Shown here: one piece after another, positions 1-6,051 of the stretch
Layout: every line of letters starts with the position of its first letter
Numbering within the stretch: the first letter of the stretch is position 1
Source: Bacillota bacterium
GTDB taxonomy: Bacteria; Bacillota_I; Bacilli_A; RFN20; CAG-826
Reading direction: 5' to 3'
Length of the DNA: 13,417 nt
Assembly: GCA_023396795.1 (NCBI GenBank)
Contig: JAEWUY010000100.1
Coordinates: 1-13,417 of the forward strand
The notes under the pieces: generated by a model
What the model saw: only the letters and a program-made list of their open reading frames with translations
The model's database searches: none
Told to the model about the DNA's origin: nothing
Position numbers and translations under genes: made by a program

Positions 1-188
1 CAATCGCTTCAACTGATGCTTATGCAAAATATGTATACATGCAAGCCTTATATACTGAACACAGCAGTTCAACGCAAAATATTGGTTATTTAAACAATAA
101 TAATGCAATTGCCCTAATTATTGGTATTGCTTTGATTGGTTTAACCAGTATTGCTGGTCTCTATGTCTTAAAAAGAAAAAGAGCCTAA
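1..188 (+). CDS. C-terminal end of a membrane-anchored surface protein (5' partial)
   Basis: An open frame runs from the left edge (first full codon at base 3) to TAA at 186-188 and gives 61 residues. The last part is a hydrophobic helix of about 20 residues (AIALIIGIALIGLTSIAGLY) followed by a short basic tail (LKRKRA), which is a typical stop-transfer anchor with the C-terminus in the cytoplasm. There is no LPXTG-type sortase motif in front of it. Just before the helix, DAYAKYVYMQALYTEHSSST resembles the same region of the protein encoded at 5088-5921 (DAKTAYLEARYNADQASSAQ), so the two are probably members of one surface-protein family. The N-terminal part lies outside the window, so its ligand or activity cannot be told. 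A hairpin terminator follows directly. Confidence 0.8.
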   Translation, partial: IASTDAYAKYVYMQALYTEHSSSTQNIGYLNNNNAIALIIGIALIGLTSIAGLYVLKRKRA

Positions 189-207
189 TAAACAACAATT
201 ATAAATT

Positions 208-232
208 GAACGCCTTTATTGGCGTTCTTTTT
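208..232 (+). terminator. Rho-independent terminator of the partial surface-protein gene
   Basis: GAACGCC (208-214) pairs perfectly with GGCGTTC (221-227) around a 6-base loop and is followed by a run of five T. It sits 19 bases after the TAA at 186-188 and separates that gene from the lipoprotein at 326. Confidence 0.85.
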
Positions 233-265
233 ATGTTCTTTCTTGTTTACAGTTGTATGGATTTG

Positions 266-294
266 TTAACTTAAATTCGAAATTATAGTATGAT
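266..294 (+). promoter_or_regulatory. Putative sigma-A-type promoter of the CBM lipoprotein gene
   Basis: TTAACT (266-271) and TATGAT (289-294) are 17 bases apart and match the -35 and -10 consensus at 4/6 and 5/6 positions. The expected start would give a leader of about 25 bases that carries the AGGAG at 312-316. An overlapping TTGTTA (263-268) with TATAGT (284-289) is a poorer choice because the gap is only 15 bases. The position between a terminator and a gene supports a promoter here, but the exact boxes are a guess. Confidence 0.45.
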
Positions 295-325
295 AAATTT
301 ATGAATCTTTTAGGAGACCTAAATA

Positions 326-1420
326 ATGATTAAAAAGAATTATTTCGTTTTTCTTTTTTTACTAGCCTCGCTTGTCGCTACTTCTTGTACCACCACTCCA
401 AGCGATACAAGCAGTGATGAATCGAGCTCGGCTAGCGAAAGCATTGATCCGACAAGTGAATACACCGTTACTTTTGATTTAAACTACGCCGGAGCGGAAA
501 ACACTCCTGCGTCACAAACAATTTTGGTCAATAACTTGGTTAGTGAACCCACTCCACCAACGCGCACTGACTATACTTTCCTCCATTGGTCCAGTGACAT
601 CTACGGAGCAAATGCCTGGGATTTTGATAACAACTTAGTTGTATCGGATATGACGCTTTATGCTGCATGGGAATATTCCTATGTTGAACCACCGATTCCT
701 AAGAAAACGTTCTATCTAAATGCTCCGGCTTTCTGGCTTGTCGATAATTACACCGCTGGTGTTTATGTCTGGAGTGATGAGGACGGTCCTAAACTCAACT
801 GGCCAGGCGAAAAGATGACGGCAATTGAAGGTGAACTCTTCAGTATTGAAATTCCTACAAACTATACAAAGATGTTATTTGTCCGTTTAACTCCCGCGGG
901 TTTAGAACCCGCTGTTGGCTCGAAATCGCAAACTGTTGATCTTGATTTAGCAACATTAACAAATCCTGATTTTAACTATTTTACTGTTAACGAGGCGCTT
1001 CGTTATGATGATAATAAGTGCTCCGGCTTATGGTCTGTCTATCCTAATGATCCCGAACCGCTACCACCAGAAGAAACAACAACGTTTTACGTTGATGTTC
1101 CAACCTTTTGGCACACCGATGGACGCGTTGCTGGCATTTATCTTGCCACCACCGGTTGGGGAGCGGCCAAAGAAAGTTGGCCAGGTGAGTTAATGACGTT
1201 TGTTTCCGATGAAATTTATAGCTTTGAAGTTCCTGAATCTTACGTTAATGTGATTTTTGTGGCCCTGTTACCATCAGGAGCCGAACCCGCTACGCAAAAA
1301 ACACAAACTGTTGATTTAATCAAACCGACAAATGGCGATAACTTGTATACAATCGAAGAAACCGTTGTTTATTCGCCGAGTAAATCTTCGGGTGTTTGGT
1401 CGGTTTATACTCCAGCGTAG
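326..1420 (+). CDS. Starch-binding lipoprotein: InlB-type repeat + two CBM26-like modules, no catalytic domain
   Basis: A 364-residue surface lipoprotein that probably binds alpha-glucan. The start is ATG with AGGAG at 312-316, nine bases upstream. Residues 1-20 form a signal peptide with a lipobox ending in LVATSC; Cys21 would be lipidated. An acidic Ser/Thr linker follows (about 22-45). Residues 46-115 match the InlB B / Listeria-Bacteroides repeat pattern (TVTFDLNY..., TLYAAW). Two related modules follow at about 127-239 and 252-362, each with an aromatic P-x-FW motif, a WPGE-x-M motif, an FV-x-x-x-P strand and a closing SG-x-WSVY. This resembles starch-binding family CBM26; that is a by-eye assignment. 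No glycosidase motif is present, so the role is inferred to be starch capture or presentation. Its closest relative in the window is the shorter protein at 4003-4692; their InlB repeats are about 60% identical by eye. Confidence 0.85.
   Translation: MIKKNYFVFLFLLASLVATSCTTTPSDTSSDESSSASESIDPTSEYTVTFDLNYAGAENTPASQTILVNNLVSEPTPPTRTDYTFLHWSSDIYGANAWDFDNNLVVSDMTLYAAWEYSYVEPPIPKKTFYLNAPAFWLVDNYTAGVYVWSDEDGPKLNWPGEKMTAIEGELFSIEIPTNYTKMLFVRLTPAGLEPAVGSKSQTVDLDLATLTNPDFNYFTVNEALRYDDNKCSGLWSVYPNDPEPLPPEETTTFYVDVPTFWHTDGRVAGIYLATTGWGAAKESWPGELMTFVSDEIYSFEVPESYVNVIFVALLPSGAEPATQKTQTVDLIKPTNGDNLYTIEETVVYSPSKSSGVWSVYTPA
704..1411 (+). repeat. Tandem coding repeat: two CBM26-like modules
   Basis: Residues 127-239 and 252-362 of the lipoprotein at 326-1420 are diverged copies of one module of about 110 residues, joined by a Pro/Glu-rich linker (about 240-251). 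Shared points are FY-x-(N/D)-x-P-x-FW at the start, (W)PGE-x-M in the middle, QTVDL about two thirds through, and SG-x-WSVY at the end. A third copy forms the C-terminal half of the protein at 4003-4692. The similarity is at the protein level; I did not see long identical DNA stretches. Confidence 0.65.
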
Positions 1421-1440
1421 TTTCTTCTTCTTTTATTAAT

Positions 1441-1469
1441 AAAAGGTTCGAATTAAATCGAACCTTTTT
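1441..1469. terminator. Bidirectional terminator between convergent genes
   Basis: An 11-base perfect stem (AAAAGGTTCGA, 1441-1451, with TCGAACCTTTT, 1458-1468) closes a 6-base loop. It has T runs on the plus side and, because of the A run at its left, on the minus side too. It lies between the plus-strand stop at 1420 and the minus-strand stop at 1490 and can end both transcripts. A 16-base AT-rich palindrome (1430-1445) overlaps its left arm. Confidence 0.85.
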
Positions 1470-1489
1470 GATAAGTATATGTTGTATCG

Positions 1490-3964
1490 TTAGACTTTCG
1501 AAATAACAATACCATAAGCATTTAACTGCGTACTAGTTGCATTCCAGGCCAACACAACTGTTCCTGGACTAATGGTGACATTCGATGTCCCACAATTGAC
1601 ATATACTTTGTAAGTTACTCCGCCACCGGAAATTTGGAAATGATGAACATCGGTGTTAAGACCAAAGTCCCAGCCAGTATAGTCGCCATTAATTGGGAAA
1701 TCAGGTAGATTCTTGACGGCTGCTACGGCTTGATAAAAGGCCAACATGCTCGTATTATCACTAGCTTGCTCGGCAGCGCTGGCAAGAGAATTCTTGTTAT
1801 AGTCATCGTGCTCGACAGTGTACATATTAAAGCGATAACCAGTCGTTCTGTCGTCCTCGCTCCCCCACTTAAAGGGTTGACGATACCACCGATCCATATT
1901 GTTGGCGTTAGTCGCGTTATCTTGAGAAGTATTTCCGGACATACCAAGTTCGTCACCATAGTAAATCCAGCTTAATCCTGGTTGCATCAAAGTAATAGCG
2001 GCGTGAGTTTGGGCTTTCTTAATTTGCGTCGCAACATTGGCCCCACCAATTGTTGGGTTATTTGCCAAGTTACTACCATCACTAGCCACGTTAATATGGT
2101 TGATCGCCCTTAAGACGTCATGGTTAGAAGTATAGGCTCCACCAATATAGTCGCTACGATGTGAACGATTAACGGTTTCGGTGCTGTTACCTTCTTGAGC
2201 GTTAGCCACCGCATTCATGCCCTGCTTTTTAAGATAATTATACTCAAGATTATGATAATAAAGACCAAAGTCAAATTGCGAGTCCATCGCTTTAAGATAA
2301 GGAGCCATTCGATCATCCCAACCATCGAAGTTTTCACCGACAAGGAAAGTGTTCGGATAACTTTGTTTTAGCTTATGGGCAAATTCTTTCCAAAAAGCGA
2401 GGTTTTTCGACATATTCGAAGAATAATCAAATTTAACCGTTACAGTTTGCATTTTTTCTTCGTCGTAATAAGTTCTTTCCCCGGTGTCACTGACGACAAG
2501 ATCACCGCTTTGATAAGCTTCGTCTAACATATAAATATGTTTAACGGCATCAAGACGGAAACCATCGACGCCAAACTCTAACCAATCCTTAGCCATATCA
2601 ATGACTAAGTCACGAGTAATTTGAGCATCATAGTTAAGTTCAGCCATGCCTGAACCAAATTTTCCATAGTAATAGTAATTAGACTCGCCATCGCGGTACC
2701 AATCAGGATGGGTTTCAACGGGAATATTATTATAGGTTGCCGTCGCCGTACCATATCCTGGGTCGCTAGCAGCTGGTCCAGCTACTTCGTTCCATTTCCG
2801 AACCATATCACCTGCGTACTTCCAATGATACATATCGCGATAAGAGAAAGGTTCGCTTGTAATCGGATTAATGCCTTCCTCGGCGCGTTGAGACTTTTTA
2901 AACCACACGTTATTTTTAGAAGTATGGTTAATGACAAAGTCCATTAATATTGTCATGTCCCGGTCGTGAACTTCATCGACAAGTTCGCGATAGTCTGCCA
3001 TAGTCCCGAACTTTGAATCAATCGCAGCAAAGTCGGTAACATCATAGCCATGATAACTTTCCGACTGTTGGATTGGCGTCAGCCATAAGCAATTAACATT
3101 TAGGCTTTCTAAATAATCAAGACTATTGATAATGCCACGAATATCACCCATACCGTCATTATTGGAATCGGCAAAGCTGGCGACAAAGATTTGATAGCCG
3201 ATACCCATTGATGATTTAAAGGTTGCGGATGTTGCGGCTTGCGTGTAACTATCACTCGAACTATTGACATCGGATTCCGAGCGGTAATCACCACTCGTAT
3301 CAGTAACGACAGGATTTTCGACATAGTCAGGATCATAGGCAAAGGAATAGTCACCGACACTACCTTGAATACAGAAAATATGAATTGCACCATTTAAGCG
3401 ACGGTGACTAGTAATATCGTCAATATAAGTATTAGCACCACCATCACTTGTCCAGTGCGAACCACCACCCATTGAACTTTCTAAAACAATTAAAAAGCCA
3501 ATCCGTGTTGCGCCGATAAATCCGGTATTAGCTCCGGTCTTACCGCCAATAACATTTGTCGCGGTTAAATCAATATCAACAATTCGTCCAGATTGCATTA
3601 AGGCATTTCCGGAATTACCGACATTATCCATCCAGTCAACGTTCATTTCGTGAAAAGCACTGAGGACTGTCGAACTAGTTCCGCAGTATAAGGAACCTTC
3701 GAGGTCTTGAGGAGCATTTTGCCAAATCCATAAGGCATAATCATCGTATTCCGTGACCGAAGCAGCGGGACGAAGATAATGTAGATATAGATGGCCGTCT
3801 TCTGACCATGTGTTGAGCCAATCATCATATTCATCAATTACTTCAATCGAAGTTGTCGACGAGTCACCTGACTCGCTCGAATTCGTATCTGTAGGATTGC
3901 CATTACAACTTGCGATTAAAAACAAAGCAAGAATCATAGCGAAAGCTTGACGTATTTTAAACAT
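1490..3964 (-). CDS. Surface alpha-amylase lipoprotein with N-terminal CBM41-like domain and GH13 catalytic domain
   Basis: An 824-residue enzyme predicted to hydrolyse alpha-1,4 bonds in starch on the outer face of the membrane. Residues 1-19 are a signal peptide with lipobox LIASC; Cys20 is the lipidation site, followed by an acidic Ser/Thr linker. Residues about 55-210 begin with LYLHYLRP and YALWIWQNAP, resembling the pullulanase-associated CBM41 module. A second Ser-rich linker (about 220-250) leads to a complete GH13 barrel (about 255-700) with a calcium-type loop D266-D274 (DSNNDGMGD). Its conserved regions are DFVINH (342-347), GFRLDAVKH with nucleophile D472, VGEN with acid/base E544, and SNHD with D616. 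A C-terminal beta domain closes it. The start is ATG with AAGGAG seven bases upstream. It lies 38 bases behind the CBM26-like lipoprotein gene, so the two are probably cotranscribed. CBM41 is more usual on pullulanases, but the catalytic part lacks the YNWGY pullulanase motif, so amylase or neopullulanase-like activity is likelier. Confidence 0.9.
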   Translation of the reverse strand: MFKIRQAFAMILALFLIASCNGNPTDTNSSESGDSSTTSIEVIDEYDDWLNTWSEDGHLYLHYLRPAASVTEYDDYALWIWQNAPQDLEGSLYCGTSSTVLSAFHEMNVDWMDNVGNSGNALMQSGRIVDIDLTATNVIGGKTGANTGFIGATRIGFLIVLESSMGGGSHWTSDGGANTYIDDITSHRRLNGAIHIFCIQGSVGDYSFAYDPDYVENPVVTDTSGDYRSESDVNSSSDSYTQAATSATFKSSMGIGYQIFVASFADSNNDGMGDIRGIINSLDYLESLNVNCLWLTPIQQSESYHGYDVTDFAAIDSKFGTMADYRELVDEVHDRDMTILMDFVINHTSKNNVWFKKSQRAEEGINPITSEPFSYRDMYHWKYAGDMVRKWNEVAGPAASDPGYGTATATYNNIPVETHPDWYRDGESNYYYYGKFGSGMAELNYDAQITRDLVIDMAKDWLEFGVDGFRLDAVKHIYMLDEAYQSGDLVVSDTGERTYYDEEKMQTVTVKFDYSSNMSKNLAFWKEFAHKLKQSYPNTFLVGENFDGWDDRMAPYLKAMDSQFDFGLYYHNLEYNYLKKQGMNAVANAQEGNSTETVNRSHRSDYIGGAYTSNHDVLRAINHINVASDGSNLANNPTIGGANVATQIKKAQTHAAITLMQPGLSWIYYGDELGMSGNTSQDNATNANNMDRWYRQPFKWGSEDDRTTGYRFNMYTVEHDDYNKNSLASAAEQASDNTSMLAFYQAVAAVKNLPDFPINGDYTGWDFGLNTDVHHFQISGGGVTYKVYVNCGTSNVTISPGTVVLAWNATSTQLNAYGIVISKV

Positions 3965-4002
3965 AAATATACTCCTTTTCTTTTAGAAAAGACAAAAGAT
4001 AA

Positions 4003-4692
4003 CTACGCAGAATAAACCGACCAAGTTCCTTGACATCCTGGGTCGCCCCATTGGACGGTTTCAGCAATCGTAAACAAATCATTACTACCTGCCGCATCAA
4101 CACTTAAATCGACGCTTTTGGCGCCCCAATCAGTAATCGGTTCGCCTGGAGAAACGCGGACGAAAATGAAATTCGTATATTGAGACGAAAGAGCATAACT
4201 ATAAATATCGCCTGCGACATTGTTCATGCGAACGCCAGGGAAAGTATTATTAACTTCTCCTTCCCAGGCATACATCGCCACACCGGCGCCATCAGCCTTC
4301 CAAAATTCGGGAATATCGACGTAATAGACTTTATCTTCTACTTGGGCGACTGACCATCCGGCATACAAAGTCATATCCGCAGTCACAACATCCGCGGTAA
4401 AGTCCCATTCGTCCGCCCCATATAAATCTGTAGCCCAAAAGGTAAAGTCATAACCATCTCGAGTTGGATCAGCGGGTTCTGCAACTAAACCATTAACTTG
4501 AATGGTTTGTGAAGCTGGGGCAGCGGGTGCGCCTGAATAATTTAAATCAAAGGACACCGTATAAGTAGTTTCAGGGTCAACTGAGTTATCAGATGAATCT
4601 GAAACCGAATCGCTAGAACCGCCATTACAAGAAGCCAAGGCGAATGACAGTAAAATGATGGGGAGTAACATCTTTGAACTAATTTTTTTCAT
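4003..4692 (-). CDS. Starch-binding lipoprotein: InlB-type repeat + one CBM26-like module, no catalytic domain
   Basis: A 229-residue lipoprotein, a shorter paralogue of the protein at 326-1420. ATG is preceded by AAAGGAA (4700-4706) with a 7-base gap. Residues 1-21 are a signal peptide with lipobox ALASC (Cys22), then an acidic Ser-rich linker to about 43. Residues 44-113 form an InlB-type repeat (TVSFDLNYSG..., TLYAGW). Residues 121-227 form one CBM26-like module with P-x-FW, FPG-x-x-M, FVRVSPGE and a closing GTWSVY. No enzyme motif is seen. A lone Cys220 just before the closing motif matches Cys232 of the first module in the larger paralogue; its purpose is unclear. The gene ends 38 bases before the CBM41-amylase gene on the same strand, which suggests that the binding protein and amylase are made together. 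Binding to starch is inferred from module similarity and context. Confidence 0.85.
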   Translation of the reverse strand: MKKISSKMLLPIILLSFALASCNGGSSDSVSDSSDNSVDPETTYTVSFDLNYSGAPAAPASQTIQVNGLVAEPADPTRDGYDFTFWATDLYGADEWDFTADVVTADMTLYAGWSVAQVEDKVYYVDIPEFWKADGAGVAMYAWEGEVNNTFPGVRMNNVAGDIYSYALSSQYTNFIFVRVSPGEPITDWGAKSVDLSVDAAGSNDLFTIAETVQWGDPGCQGTWSVYSA

Positions 4693-4729
4693 AATTCCGT
4701 TCCTTTATAAATAATTATTAGACATCTAT

Positions 4730-4758
4730 ATAATAGTGGAATTTATATTAACTTGTAA
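4730..4758 (-). promoter_or_regulatory. Weak putative promoter for the lipoprotein-amylase pair
   Basis: Read on the minus strand, TATTAT (4730-4735) is a good -10 box. At a 17-base distance lies TTACAA (4753-4758), a poor -35 match (3/6). The 81-base gap between the 61-residue gene and the lipoprotein gene has no terminator, so readthrough from the upstream promoter is an alternative. Confidence 0.35.
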
Positions 4759-4773
4759 TAATTCACTAAGATA

Positions 4774-4959
4774 TCAAGCCGAGCATCTTTCTAAAATAAC
4801 GATTACTCCTAACGCCAAAATCAAACCAAGAGCGTAGACAATAAAAAGAAAGACTTTGAATCCTTTTGTTAGCTTGGGCGGTCCAAACTCTTTCTTGGGA
4901 TTGCCATCTTCATCATAAGCGGAGACGATTTCGTCTTGTTTTTTCTTATCTTTTTTCAC
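4774..4959 (-). CDS. Small single-pass membrane protein of unknown function (61 aa)
   Basis: I do not recognise this protein. It starts with GTG; an in-frame TAA lies two codons upstream, so no longer form is possible, and there is no in-frame ATG to use instead. No Shine-Dalgarno-like purine run is visible before it, which weakens the call. The N-terminus is rich in Lys (KKDKKKQ), followed by an acidic patch and a Gly/Pro-rich stretch (FGPPKLTKG). Residues about 36-56 form one hydrophobic helix, and the chain ends ERCSA. The positive N-terminus suggests a cytoplasmic N-side and a very short outside end. The charge pattern and helix look like a true protein, not random translation. It stops with TGA, the only TGA stop seen in the window. 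It lies 81 bases before the InlB/CBM26-like lipoprotein gene on the same strand. A link to starch use rests on position only. Confidence 0.6.
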   Translation of the reverse strand: MKKDKKKQDEIVSAYDEDGNPKKEFGPPKLTKGFKVFLFIVYALGLILALGVIVILERCSA

Positions 4960-4993
4960 TTTGTGTTAATAAAATAACAAATCGATTAACTTT

Positions 4994-5022
4994 ATTTTAT
5001 AAAGTAATCTGTCAAATGACAA
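4994..5022 (-). promoter_or_regulatory. Putative promoter upstream of the 61-aa gene and the lipoprotein-amylase genes
   Basis: On the minus strand, TTGTCA (5017-5022) and TAAAAT (4994-4999) are exactly 17 bases apart and each matches the consensus at 5/6 positions. It lies just after the terminator at 5048-5071 and about 35 bases before the GTG at 4959, so it could drive 4774-4959, 4003-4692 and 1490-3964 as one transcript. Confidence 0.6.
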
Positions 5023-5047
5023 GGAAAGATATCGACCACATATAAAT

Positions 5048-5071
5048 AAAAAAGGCGTCTAAAGACGCCTT
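5048..5071 (-). terminator. Rho-independent terminator of the surface-protein gene
   Basis: AAGGCGTC (5052-5059) pairs with GACGCCTT (5064-5071) around a short TAAA loop. On the minus strand it is followed by six T (5048-5053), then A and three more T. It lies 17 bases after the stop codon at 5088-5090 and isolates that gene from the downstream group. Confidence 0.9.
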
Positions 5072-5087
5072 AGTAAATCAAATTAGT

Positions 5088-5921
5088 TTAGATAGATGAT
5101 TGCTTTTTGCGGCTATAGAAATATAAACCACCTACTAACGACAACCCAATAATACTGAATAAAACAGTAATAGTTATACGATTCTTATCATCAATTGGGG
5201 CCAAAACATTTTGAGCAGATGAAGCCTGATCGGCATTATAACGTGCTTCAAGATAGGCTGTTTTTGCATCAATCGTTGTTTCATCGCCAAAATTATCGCT
5301 AACTACTGTAGCACCATTCAATGTGCTAGGAGTAATAAATAAGTCATTGAGTTGTGGCCAAGCATTATATCCACCAGCATAACTAGTTGAACATGAATTT
5401 ATGTGGTTAAGAACTCCAGCTGCTTGACCACTATTTGACGGGAGCGTATCATGCTCGGTAATTGTTCTTTTGTTGGCATCAGCAACCCATGATCCAATTC
5501 GCACTGCTTTATAGTTACTATTGAACAAGTTTGAGATTGTGACCGTGACAGATCGATCGGATTGCTTTCCACTAGATTCAGTCTCGCCAGTCCATGCAAG
5601 AAAAATAATTTCAGTCGCATCAATAGGAACATCATAGAAATATAGACCTTCATAATAATCGGTAAGCGCCCTCTCCATTGCGGGGTTTGTGCCCCAAATA
5701 ACTGGTGAGGTCGCCGAATTATGATGAACGTAAACCTTAAAGGTTCCATCTCCCCAGCTTTGTTCGAGAAGTGCATAGACACGTCTCTCTGTTTGTGTTG
5801 TGGCCGCTTCTGCTTCGCTCATAGGTGAAACGGAACTTACTGTTGCTCCAATACCAAGAGCCATAACTGCCCCTAATGCTAAAGCGGCAATCTTTGTCCA
5901 AATCATGTTCATTTTTTTCAT
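5088..5921 (-). CDS. Secreted surface protein with signal peptide, putative carbohydrate-binding region and C-terminal membrane anchor
   Basis: A 277-residue protein of unknown exact role. An in-frame ATG at 5954 exists, but AGGAG (5931-5935) lies inside that extension, nine bases before the ATG at 5921, and the signal peptide begins there, so 5921 is chosen. Residues 1-39 form a signal peptide with a likely type I cut after AEA. Residues about 46-165 look like a beta-rich module (RVYALLEQSWGDG, then LYFYDVPIDATEIIFLAW), weakly resembling starch-binding CBM26-type folds; this is a guess. A segment with GYNAWPQLNDLF and AYLEARYNADQASS follows, then a membrane helix at about 249-269 and a basic tail (SRKKQSSI). 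No LPXTG motif is present. The C-terminal part resembles the partial protein at 1-188. It has its own promoter and a strong terminator, so it seems to be transcribed alone between two starch gene groups. Confidence 0.8.
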   Translation of the reverse strand: MKKMNMIWTKIAALALGAVMALGIGATVSSVSPMSEAEAATTQTERRVYALLEQSWGDGTFKVYVHHNSATSPVIWGTNPAMERALTDYYEGLYFYDVPIDATEIIFLAWTGETESSGKQSDRSVTVTISNLFNSNYKAVRIGSWVADANKRTITEHDTLPSNSGQAAGVLNHINSCSTSYAGGYNAWPQLNDLFITPSTLNGATVVSDNFGDETTIDAKTAYLEARYNADQASSAQNVLAPIDDKNRITITVLFSIIGLSLVGGLYFYSRKKQSSI

Positions 5922-5930
5922 AAATATCGT

Positions 5931-5935
5931 CTCCT
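5931..5935 (-). promoter_or_regulatory. Ribosome binding site deciding the start at 5921
   Basis: AGGAG on the minus strand lies nine bases upstream of the ATG at 5921. A start at 5954 would place this site inside the coding region and add 11 residues before the Lys-rich signal peptide start, so the shorter form is preferred. Confidence 0.8.
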
Positions 5936-5993
5936 GTGTTCCATTAATAATCACAAAGTAGAATAAAATAAAATTTTAACTATAGATACATTT

Positions 5994-6022
5994 CTTTTAT
6001 CACTAATACAGACACTTGTCAA
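5994..6022 (-). promoter_or_regulatory. Strong putative promoter of the surface-protein gene (perfect -35, extended -10)
   Basis: On the minus strand a perfect TTGACA (6017-6022) is 17 bases from TAAAAG (5994-5999). The bases just before the -10 read TGA, giving the TGn element of an extended -10. The start site would lie near 5987, giving a leader of about 65 bases before the ATG at 5921. No terminator for the pullulanase gene was found in the 130-base gap, so some readthrough is possible. Confidence 0.7.
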
Positions 6023-6051
6023 ACAAACTGTGCAAAAAGATACATACGTAA

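Noticed and set aside
1723..3393. Open frames of 64-127 codons on either strand inside the enzyme, lipoprotein and permease genes
   Set aside because: They overlap well-supported genes in other frames, have no ribosome binding sites or recognisable domains, and their composition looks like shadow translation.
4774..4776. TGA read as Trp (Mycoplasma code)
   Set aside because: TGA ends the 61-residue gene and no TGA falls inside any of the long frames, while Trp is encoded by TGG throughout. The standard code fits.
5008..5016. TTGACA near 5011-5016 (minus strand) as the -35 of the 61-aa gene
   Set aside because: The only good -10-like sequence downstream is about 8 bases away, too close. The neighbouring TTGTCA at 5017-5022 gives a proper 17-base gap.
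5150..5220. LPXTG-type sortase signal in the surface proteins
   Set aside because: Neither the 5088-5921 protein nor the partial one at 1-188 has LPXTG or a close variant before its C-terminal helix.
5922..5954. Longer start for the surface protein at 5954
   Set aside because: The extension contains the AGGAG that serves the ATG at 5921, and it would put 11 non-signal residues before the signal peptide.
189..6022. Catabolite-responsive (cre) or MalR operator sites in the promoter regions
   Set aside because: I looked through the spacers at 189-325, 4693-4773, 4960-5087 and 5922-6051 and saw no good match to the cre pattern or a clear operator-like inverted repeat. The promoter of the malFG transcript is outside the window.
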